DNA from: Ancistrus triradiatus
Taxonomy: Eukaryota; Chordata; Actinopteri; Siluriformes; Loricariidae
Reading direction: 5' to 3'
Length of the DNA: 64,000 nt
Assembly: GCA_025084515.1 (NCBI GenBank)
Contig: JAJAGP010000225.1
Coordinates: forward strand, 496,001-560,000
Shown here in pieces: positions 55,250 through 64,000 of this stretch (the first letter of the stretch is position 1; the number at the start of each line of letters is the position of its first letter). Below the pieces are notes generated by a model. It saw nothing but the letters and a program-made list of their open reading frames with translations. It was not told the DNA's origin and made no database searches. The position numbers and the translations under genes were made by a program.

Positions 55250-55454
55250 TATTCAAATGCTTGAAGGTCAGGAGGATTGTTCTCGCTCAATCAGCACTCA
55301 AAATTGGTTATTTCATTTTGGCACCCACTATCCATACCCAGTTAGTCTAAAATACAGCATCCAGTGACCTGATAAGAACTCGTTTGAGTGTACCTCAGGA
55401 TCAAGGTCAAGGTAAAATTGTAGTCGATCCATGAATGAAAACAAATTTGTGTGA

Positions 55455-55551
55455 TTTCTTTTTCTGTTCCAGAAGTGTATGATGATCTGTCACAGGGGTT
55501 TCTCTGCCCCTTGTGTCCACTTTCTTATACATCTTTCTTTTTCTGTTCCAG
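55455..55551 (+). other. 79-bp tandem duplication of splice acceptor and exon start (unit C)
   Basis: TTTCTTTTTCTGTTCCAG occurs at 55,455 and again at 55,534. The first copy is followed by 61 nt resembling the start of the finger exon (AAGTGTATGATGATCTGTCA), the second by the normal exon. Use of the first acceptor reads into a stop just after the second junction. Confidence 0.85.
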
Positions 55552-56223
55552 ATATGTATGATGATCTGTTAGAGGGGTTTCCCTGCCCCTTGTGTCCACT
55601 TTCATATACATCAGGAATTTACCTCCACAAACACATCAAGAGATGCCATATCAGGGAATGTTATGTGAGGCTGCTGAAATTAAGAGAGAATGTATCTGAG
55701 AATATGACACCCACAGGAGGCTCCAGTAGTCTGGAAATGTCCACTGGTCCACTTTGTTAGAAAGAGTCATCTGCAGATACACTGCATTCACACTGGAGAG
55801 AAACCATATCACTGTTCACTGTATGGGAAAAGCTTTACTATTAAGAGTCATCTCCAACAACACCAGCGCACTCATACTGGAGAAAAACCGTATCACTGCT
55901 CACAGTGTGAGAAGAGTTTTATTCGACTGACTCATCTCCGAAGTCACCAGCGCCTTCACACTGGAGAGAAACCATTTCACTGTTCACAGTGTGGAAAAAG
56001 CTTTAGTGTAAAGAGTCATCTTCAAATACACCAGCGCATTCACACTGGAGAGAAACTGTATCACTGCTCACAGTGTGGAAAGAGTTTTACTCGACAGGGT
56101 AGTCTCCAACAGCACCAGTGCATTCACACAGGAGTGAAACCATATTACTGTTCACAGTGTGGGATTAGTTTTACTGTTCCCTGTTCACATCATCAACACA
56201 AGTGCATTCAAACAAAAGACTAA
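55552..56223 (+). pseudogene. ZNF unit C finger exon, deleted and frameshifted
   Basis: After the acceptor at 55,551 the frame gives MYDDLLEGFPCPLC, the N-terminal finger, LKLRENVSENMTPTGG and EMSTGPLC, then stops at TAG (55,758). A deletion has joined the spacer to the middle of a later finger (FVRKSHLQIH) out of frame. From about 55,752 a second frame is open to TAA at 56,223, with one finger that lost a cysteine (CSLYGKSF), then CEKSFIRLTHLRSHQ, CGKSFSVKSHLQIHQ, CGKSFTRQGSLQQHQ and a last C-terminal finger ending HQHKCIQTKD. The stop overlaps AATAAA, as in unit A. Confidence 0.85.
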
Positions 56224-56384
56224 TAAATGTTTCAAATTTGCTTTGATTTGTTCACCACTGTTTAAGGAAATCTGATGTTTGACTTGTTACTACAGACTCT
56301 ACACACTTCCTCTTATTCTTTTCTTTTTGCCTCTCGTTATTTTTCCACACTTTTGGGTTATTAATGTGATTTTGTGGTATTGCC

Positions 56385-56580
56385 ACAAGAGGGCGTAAAA
56401 TTGTTTCCCCTGCTGCCCTATAAAAGGCTCTCAGAGGCTACTTTTGGTTAGACACGCCTCTATGATGCAATCGAAGACATTTTGTACAGTTGACAGACTT
56501 TGGCAGGGGGACATCATGGGACTGAGAGAAGCAGGCCCTCGATCTAGGCCATTCTGATCTAGCTGTTAGGAGCTACACTA
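56385..56580 (+). mobile_element. Family-C Tc1 fragment in 3' flank of unit C
   Basis: Counterpart of 37,735-37,965 with small private deletions. Confidence 0.7.
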
Positions 56581-58900
56581 CCCACGTTGGACTCCATATT
56601 GTTCTGCAGTTTGCGATACACAATAATGCACAAATGCGCTCTATTACAAACACCATCTGTTAATCATGTTTGCTGCTCTTTGCTGTTTTGTAGTTAGTTA
56701 TGGTTTAGTACTTTCCAGATGTAATAAGGGTTAAAGAAAAGTTTTACAGGGACAAAGAGTGACAACCGTGGGACATTTCTACGCTGAGATGGCTATTCAG
56801 AAAGATTTATATGAAAAGCAATATCAATGTCGTTTGGTGAATTCCCACTGCCATCTAGTGACCAAGGTGAGAAGTGGTGAACATTCATACCTCCGCTGAC
56901 ACAGCCATTCGAAACAATAACATATAACATTTATTCACTTTTTTGTTTGAGAAAGCTTCAGATACATTTTGTTTTTCCTTTCTCGTGTGTTGGTGTTTCA
57001 TGTTTTAATTATTCCAACATAATAACGGCTTCGATGGTACTTGTTAGTAATCTTATGTTACTTAATTGGGTGGTTGATTGGATTATAGCTTTGTCAGTGT
57101 GGTTAGAGTGTTCCAACACTGATGCATTTGGACATTAACAATTTACAATGAGTTTTTAGGATGGTAGGTAAATCCCAGGGCCAGAGGTGGGAAGTAACGA
57201 AGTACTGTAATTCCTTACTGTACTTAAGTATTTTTTAACTTTCTGTTCTTTACTTGATTGTTTCTGTAAATTAATACGTTTTACTTTTTACTCACTACTT
57301 TTTCAAAACAGGCTCGTTATTTTAGCTTTTATGAATCTGTTTCTGTTTAGTTTATATTTATACTTTATTTTTTATTGAAGCAATCCTAGTCAGGCACCAA
57401 ATGAAGTTTTAACTAAAGTGTCGATGATAAGTACTGTTTGGGATAAATATAATGATTTATTGCGTTACTGAATATTACCATGTCTAGTTATGAGCGATTT
57501 AGCAGAACAAATTCCAGAGTATTTTGTATATTTGTTTTCTGTTGTTATTGTGTTTATTTAAAGATGCTAATGTAATTTGTATGATTTTTGTAGATGATTC
57601 GTGTAGCTGTAGTACAAACCATTAGGCTATGTACCCTCAGTGTCATTGATGTTTTACCTTCAATAAAATAAATCCTGTATCAAAAGGATTTTAAAGAAAT
57701 ACTTGTATTTTTTTTTTACTTTTAGTACATTTAGTAGTGTGAACTTTTTATACTTTTGTTGAATAAAATATATAAGCCATACTTCACCTTTAATTTGATT
57801 TGATTTTTGTTATCAGATTATTAGTTTTAACTTTTACCGAAGTAAAGAACTTGCGTACTTCTACAACCTCTGCCCATGGCCAAACTGTTACGGATTTTAT
57901 GGTAAATAAAAGTGCAGCCAGCAGTAACCCGAAGCCCCCAGCCTAGGAGCAGAACAAAGAACTATTTAAAAAGCGGGAACTCCTTTGGACCCGCCTCTGT
58001 GACCGTCCCTCTGGGGTCTCCACTAGCCTACAAGTTCGAGCGCAAGACCGGCAAAGTCCGTTTTGAGCTTTTGTTTTAGTTTGATTTTCGTCTCTGGTGG
58101 AGGTTTTTTGTTTGTATGTCTGTTTTAGTTCAAGTAAGTTTTGTTTTAGTTGTAACTTTTAAAGTTTCTTTCTATACCTGGCTGTCCGCGACCATCGTGA
58201 TTTGAACGGGTATGAAAATAACGGATGAATTGCAGGAATAGACCAGATCTGCTTCACATTCCGGATCAGTGGATGGAGGTAATGCACGCAAATTTACTCT
58301 CCAACCTCCGTTAAAATGCATTAAGCTTAAACCCGTTGCTGCATCGCGGCCGCCATATTGGTCCAGGCAAGACTGGTTGTAAACAAATACAAGTTAATGG
58401 AGGAGCTTTTTGACCTGTTTGCGTTTTGTTTTTTTAGCAATGAAATGATCCACCTAAAGGCACTATACACTACAGTACAGCATATTATTAGCCTAGAAAT
58501 ATAATACGGTGTAGTCTAATAAATAATATACTAATAAAAATGAAATAATAGGTTAACAATAGTAATGGTGTATGTAGTATAAATAGTTGTATAACAGTAG
58601 TTTAATACAGTATAAAAGTCTACATCATATCCTATTATACATCTGTTATATTACTGTTTATACTCCATATACAATTTAGTATTGCTAATCTGTTAGAATT
58701 GTTGTTTTGTGATATTATCTATGACTGTAGAATCATTCAAAGTTTTTTAAAGACAATCTGTAGAGAATTGTGAGAAGTTGCCTAGACCAATATGGCGACG
58801 ACGTTGACGCATGATCCAGCAGCCAATGCGGCGTTCTTTGGTTACACGTGCGTCTATAGCATAGTGATCAAGTTTCTGTTATCATATTTCTGATTTACAG
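56580..58900 (+). repeat. Duplicated non-coding flank between units C and D
   Basis: It aligns with 37,966-40,278. It keeps the CTATTTAAAAAGCGGG word (about 57,965) and CCAAT (about 58,825). The open frame at 56,947 corresponds to 38,327 and is not supported as a gene. Confidence 0.7.
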
Positions 58901-58987
58901 TCACAGTTTGGTTTGACGGAGCTCCAATTAAAGATTGTTGTTGTGTGGATTTGAGCTGATTCACTCCGTTCTGCTGTAAAACACAAG
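58901..58987 (+). other. 5' UTR exon of ZNF unit D
   Basis: The segment TCACAGTTTGGTTTGACGGA to AAACACAAG is followed by donor GTAAGTTCTACTG. It is the same exon as in B and C. Confidence 0.55.
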
Positions 58988-59504
58988 GTAAGTTCTACTG
59001 AAGCTGCCGAATCCCAAACTGATTGATATTCCCTATAAAAGTGCACTACATAGGGGATGAATTAATGGCGTATGTACACTACGTCGTGAGAGATTTGGGA
59101 TTAGAAGGTTTCCAAACCAAAGATGGTCTTTATAAATTAAATCACTATCACAGTAATTAGGATGAAGTCATAATTCACATCGTCTCTTTCTGATCGGATT
59201 TGATTTTTGTTATTATACTAAAACTAATTGCTGGTGAGATTTAGAGCTGGAAATACACCTGTAAATGTTTTTACACCAGTGTGTTTAAGACTCTCTGGAA
59301 ACTTTACTCTCATTTTATTGTGACAATAAGCAACATGAGTTTAAAATGTACAAAGCTACTTTTCTGTACATTTAAGATGATGCAGCGTTTGGAAAGTATA
59401 GGTATATTTGTGCAGTCATACTATGTGTTGTTTTCTGTTGTTCATTAATAATGTCTGTCTTAATTAAGAAACTGTTGTTGCTATTTTATTCCAGTCATAT
59501 TGTA

Positions 59505-59553
59505 ATGGAATCAGCAGAGAGCAGACGGCTACAGAATCCTGATCCTGCCGAAG
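59505..59553 (+). CDS. ZNF unit D, first coding exon
   Basis: The exon spans 59,495-59,553 (acceptor TTTATTCCAG, donor GAAG|GTAAAA) and encodes MESAESRRLQNPDPAE, phase 1. It joins the intact finger exon at 63,322 through a 3.8-kb intron full of transposon debris. Confidence 0.8.
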
Positions 59554-59639
59554 GTAAAAATGAATGATGTGTAGCACAGACAGTGCTGATAGAAAATCAT
59601 CATACTCTGTCAAAAGCGTTACTTTTTGTCACATTACAC

Positions 59640-61725
59640 CCTGAAAATGAAAATAAATTGGCTTCCTCCGAGTCTTGGTTATTTGCATTAGTGTGTCAGT
59701 GGGAAACAGCACATTTTAGATACAGAAGTATTTTTTGTGGAAAAAATTAAATCCTACAGTGAGATCTTTCTATGTCATTAATACAAAAGCAACACACTAA
59801 CAGAGCACTTTCCAGATACTAAAATCTAACATCCAGGTGCAACTGATCAATGATGTTATGCACTAACTGATCTAAATAAAATGGATTAATTGAAAGAGAA
59901 CAGCCATGAAGAGTTAATAAAGCTGGGTGAGGTACAACCATCCCAAAAAGGCAATACTGGTAGATTGTAGCAGGTTACCTTTAGAGTGAATACAGCCACA
60001 AGATACAAGGAGATTATCCTGCATGAGTAAGGTCTGGTTCACCCTGGGACCCTGGTACACCCATCTAACGTGTGGAGAAGTCTTGCCAAAAGTGGTCTTT
60101 AAGAAAGATTTGTGACTGAAACATGTCTTGGAGGGAGTAAGAATGCCAAGTGACTGACCTATGCACCAAAACACAAGGAGTGTGGTTTGGTATTATGGCA
60201 GCAGGTGCTCTGGGCGTTTTGGCTCTAACAGAAGGCAGTTTGTTTGCCAAATGACCGGATAAAGCTACATGTATCAGTGTCTGCATTCAACAGTGAAGCA
60301 CAGTGGGGGTTCCCTACGGGTTTGGGGCTATATTTCTGCAAATGAGTTGGTGAAAATCAAGGCCCCCGTCACTACTGAGAAGCACAGACAGATTCTTATC
60401 CATCACGCATTTCCATCAGTGAGAATTCTGATTGGTCCCAAATTCGTTCTGCAGCATAACATTGACCCAAAACACACATCCAAAGTCATAAAGAACTATC
60501 TCCAGGAAAATGGGGAAGAAGGATTCTACAGGAGATGGTTTGGCCTCCACAGGGCCCTGAGCTCAACATCAATAAGTCAATCTGGGAAGCAAGTGCGAGA
60601 ACCAAATTCTTCAGAAGAACTGGTTCTCCAAGAGGCTTGGGCAAACATGGGCCGTTTCTCAACACCAAGTACACGAAGTTCAGACTTGCGTACTTCCTAA
60701 GTCTGGACTAGGAAGTTGTACTTGCGAGTACATTCTCAGAGGACGAGAGGACACAGTTTGGTTATTCTGCAATTGGAACAGCAGCGTACTTGGCTATGGA
60801 GACAACACGGTTTACTTTTTACACCTAGATAAAAACCTAAAACATCTTGTATAAAGCCTGTCAGTGGTGGAAGAAGAGCTCAGATCTTTTACTTTCCATT
60901 GAATAGTTTAATCTATTTGTAACAACGTCAATAAAAAACATAAATAAAAACCTTCCCAAACAAAAGCCAGCACCAAACAAGTCTGCTTTTAGAAGGGAAT
61001 TTAAGGATGAACTTCAATTTATATCACACAATTCAATTTAGAATACAGGCTGAACAAATAACACATATAATGCATAATAAATACGTTAATAACTTTACGT
61101 CACATCTCCGAAATTGTTTGAGCATTTTTTATGTAAGCTTTATCTTGATAAACTGACCTCATAGTTGAATTTTAAACAACTTCATTCTCGCCTAAAAATA
61201 CACTTATAACTTATAACACTCTTATAACATTCTGTGAAACAATAACAGTATTACTTTAGAAATTATACATCCAGTTGGGAGTCCCCTCATCCGGCATTAC
61301 CGAGCTGGCAATGCATCGTGGGATATTTCGCTGTTCAAGTCCGCACAAGTCTGCTCTGATGCATCCTCGGTAATATGGGAGGATCGAGAACACATCCGGG
61401 GATTTGGAGCGTACTTGGTTAGATGCGAACTTAGAAATGGAACAGTACTTGGGCTGCGACTGATAATGTTTCACAAGTACAGAGAAGTACACGTATTGAG
61501 AAACGGCCATGGAGTACCTTCAGAAACTGCACGTCAGTGGACCTAAAAGAATCAAAGCAGTTTTAAAAGGGTGGTCACACGTTTCCTTTTTGTTTTGTTT
61601 TTCAGCAAAAGAAATGTATATAAATCGAATACATCGTTTCCCACTGATGCACTAATGCAGACAACTTTAACACAAATACTGTAAACAGTTCAGGGCCTTA
61701 AGCTTTTTTTCACAGTAGTGTGTGT
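59640..61725 (+). pseudogene. Tc1-like transposon (family B) in unit D intron, split by a second element
   Basis: The inverted ends carry CATTAGTGTGTCAGTGGGAA on the left and the matching TTTCCCACTGATGCACTAAT on the right, ending CACAGTAGTG. The plus-strand transposase reads MYQCLHSTVKHSGGSLRVWG, VTTEKHRQILIHHAFPS, FVLQHNIDPKHTSKVIKNYL (second catalytic Asp region), SSEELVLQEAWANM, then after the insertion EYLQKLHVSGPKRIKAVLKG. The N-terminal third is not readable and the region between PKHTS and the C-terminus is shifted, so it is inactive. Confidence 0.8.
60650..61508. mobile_element. 859-bp TIR transposon nested in the family-B Tc1
   Basis: It begins GGCCGTTTCTCAACACC and ends with the inverse of GGCCGTTTCTCAATACG. 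It is flanked by ATG at 60,647-60,649 and 61,509-61,511. Removing it and one ATG gives GCA AAC ATG GAG TAC, which restores the Tc1 transposase frame. A 3-bp duplication suggests a PIF/Harbinger-type element. The interior has no supported gene. Confidence 0.8.
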
Positions 61726-61769
61726 GTGTGTGTGCATTTTTTTTTGTTTTATTTTGACTCTCCCCATTT

Positions 61770-63068
61770 GAACTGTTATCAAACTACACTACAAAAAATG
61801 TAATGGACCAAGAAGGATTTGGGATTGAATGAAACAATATGTGTGCATGTAATGATGATTATGTATGTGATTACATTATTAGAGGTAAGTTTAGGATAAG
61901 TATTGGGGAAAAGAGGCTCTAGTTGCCCTGTTGGTCCGCCTCTAGCCAGAATACAGTTGGACATGTAGGCATACAGGTTCTGTATGGTATCCTGTAGCAT
62001 GTTTGCACACAGATGTTGCAGCTGGTCCTGTAGATCCTGCAAACCTTTGTTGCCAAAGCTGGTGTCCCAACTGGTCCCATAAATGCTTGATTGGTGATAA
62101 ATCTGGCTACTAGCAGGCCAAAGAGTTGTTGAAACCCTTGCTGCGTGTGGGTGAGCATCATCCTGCTGATGAGTGCCAGTTCGAAGCCCTGCCATGAGAG
62201 AAAACAAGTGGCCGCAGGATATCCTGCACATATTACTGACTGTTAGTGTCCCTCGTATCACTACTATGGCTCACAGACTGTTGTGCGATGGCTCCCCAGA
62301 TAATCACACCATAGTTGGGGCAGTGTGCCGCTCCACAGCAAAGGCAGCATTGCAGCGCTCACCACAAGGCCTCCATGCTCGAACCCGAGTGGTGTCGGAT
62401 CCCAAACAGAACCTGGATTTGTCGTCAAAGACGGTACGGTTTCAGTCCATAACCATCCAGGTTTCTCGTTCACAACACCATTGCGAACAAAAGCGACAGT
62501 GGCTGCTTGTCAATGGCTGGACACCTAATGTGTTCAGGCAGAGACAGGGGTGTGTAGTGAAGGTGCCACTTGTGTCTGTGTGGTGAACAGTAAAACTAGG
62601 AACTGTTCGTGCTTGTCGGTGGATCAAACTATCCTCTCTACTGGTGGTGTGTCTGGGTTGTCCGGAGACTGTTTGCCATTTCTGCCTTCACAGAACCACT
62701 GCTCCCAACACCTCCTAACGGCTAGGTTAGAACGGCCTACATAGTGGCAATTCATCAAAACAACCATCCTGCTTCTCTCAGTCCAATGATGTGCCCCCTC
62801 TCAAACTCGGTCAACTGGACTCAATGTCTTCGAGTGCATCATAGAGGCATGTCTAGCAGTTAATGATCTCTCACCAAGAGGTACACTACCCAAAAGTATC
62901 CTCTCAGAGCTTTTTTTTGTAGGGCAGCGAGGGAAGCACTTTTACGCAAGACCCAGTGTATAATCAGATCACACCTGTAATCATATCTGTCTGAGACATA
63001 ACTGCATGCTGAGTTTTACAGCAATCTGACATTTCTATCCGTGTGTGGTATTATTATTTGTCAGTGAG
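61770..63068 (-). pseudogene. Tc1-like transposon (family C) in unit D intron
   Basis: The minus strand reads MIRGTLTVSNMCRISCGHL, HQQDDAHPHAARVSTTLWPA and the LWCDYLGSHR-type block in another frame, with the N-terminal GLREAGW motif near 62,780. The right end TTGTCAGTGAG|TA is at 63,068. It aligns with the copy in A over its length. Inactive. Confidence 0.8.
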
Positions 63069-63321
63069 TATACAAACGCTTGAAGATCAGGAGGATTCTT
63101 CTTGCTCCATCTGCGCTCAAAATTGGTTATTTCATTTTGGCACCCAGTATCCATACCCAATTAATACAAATTACAGCATCCAGGGACCTAAGAATGAAGT
63201 TTGAGCCTCTGGAATCCAAGTTTGGTACCATTTTAGATTTGAACAGAATTTGACTGATCAAGGTAAAACTGTAGTCGATCCATGAATGAAAACTAATGTG
63301 TGATTTCTTTTTCTGTTCCAG

Positions 63322-64000
63322 ATATGTATGATGATCTGTTAGAGGGGTTTCCCTGTCCCCTGTGTCCACTTTCATATACATCTGAAATTTACCTCCACAA
63401 ACACATCAAGAGATGCCATATCAGGGAATGTTATGTGAGGCTGCTGAAATTAAGAGAGAATAAATCTGAGAATACGACACCCACAGGAGGCTCCAGTAGT
63501 CTGGAAATGTCCACTGGTCCACTTGGCAGTAATGTTCATCAGGAACCAATGTATAAATGCATTCACTGCTGCTCAGATTGTGGAAAGAGCTTCACTCCAC
63601 AGAGTAATCTTCAATTAAACAAGTGTGTTATGGAAGAAGAGAAAACCTATCACTGCTCACAGTGTGGGAAGAGTTTTGTTCACCAGTGTAATCTCCAACA
63701 ACGTCAGCGCTCTCAAACAGGAAAGAAACTCTACTCCTGCTTACAGTGTGGAAAGAGCTTTGATAGAAAGAGTCATCTCCAAAGACACAACAGAGTTCAC
63801 ACTGGAGAGAAACCGTATCACTGCTCACAGTGTGGGAAGAGCTTTACTAGTCAGAATCGTCTAAAATACCACGAACAAGTTCACACTGGAGAGAAACCAT
63901 ATCACTGCTCACAGTGTGGGGAAAGCTTTAGTGCAAAGAGTACTCTCCAAATACACCAGCGCATTCACACTGGAGAGAATCTGTATCACTGCTCACAGTG
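63322..64000 (+). CDS. ZNF unit D finger exon, open to window edge
   Basis: The acceptor TTCTGTTCCAG precedes 63,322. Phase 1 joins the ATG exon: ..DPAE-D-MYDDLLEGFPCPLC, N-terminal finger with HKHIKRCH, a spacer (LKLRENKSENTTPTGGSSS), then fingers CSDCGKSFTPQSNLQLNKC and CGKSFVHQCNLQQRQRS, both lacking normal histidines, then canonical CGKSFDRKSHLQRHNRVH, CGKSFTSQNRLKYHEQVH and CGESFSAKSTLQIHQRIH with TGEKPY linkers. No stop is met up to base 64,000, and more fingers follow. This is probably the only working member here: a nuclear C2H2 protein likely to bind DNA. There is no KRAB, SCAN, BTB or FISNA domain. Confidence 0.85.

Overview
The window looks like a ray-finned fish (teleost) genome, probably an otophysan such as a catfish or characin, although the sequence does not fix the species. 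The reasons are dense (CA)n microsatellites, many decayed Tc1/mariner transposons of fish type, tRNA-derived SINEs, an L2-like LINE, DDE transposons linked to THAP domains, and an expanded C2H2 zinc-finger family. There are no bacterial-style operons; the coding signal is in spliced exons.

Region 1 (about 1-12,200, minus strand) is the 5' part of an LTBP1-like gene (latent TGF-beta binding protein). Exons for the short-isoform start (11,955-12,168), an EGF-like repeat (5,794-6,018), the HPPEASV linker segment (2,260-2,535) and the second half of the first TB/8-Cys domain (1,265-1,367) are recognisable. Their phases agree with each other, and the gene continues leftward out of the window. Four of the five splice-border regions sit directly against (CA)n repeats. 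Two further minus-strand open segments with good splice sites and matching phases (21,924-22,120 and 25,764-25,898) may be exons of the long isoform.

Region 2 (about 12,200-28,450) is gene-poor. It holds a GA repeat, a 12-bp minisatellite, three degenerate GT-rich minisatellite fields in opposite orientations, a fold-back repeat, LINE/SINE debris, a TIR mini-element and a diverged copy of zinc-finger flanking DNA.

Region 3 (28,475-31,172) holds a broken Tc1 element followed by a broken DDE_Tnp_4-type transposase.

Region 4 (31,500-64,000) is a zinc-finger cluster of four units (A, B, C, D), all on the plus strand. Each has a tiny ATG exon (MESAESRRLQNPDPAE) and then a large exon that starts with a conserved N-terminal finger and runs into a finger array. 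B, C and D also keep a 5' UTR exon. Units C+D are a duplicate of A+B (block about 17-20 kb). A and C are clear pseudogenes; B is a roughly 38-finger array with several indels; D is open to the window edge and looks intact. Shared and private insertions give relative dates: Tc1-like elements common to A, C and D, a SINE only in A, and an LINE only in C that itself carries a THAP transposon. Two nested insertions can be removed in silico to restore the host element's reading frame, which fixes their target-site duplications at AT and ATG.

No rRNA, functional tRNA, CRISPR array or viral gene was recognised.
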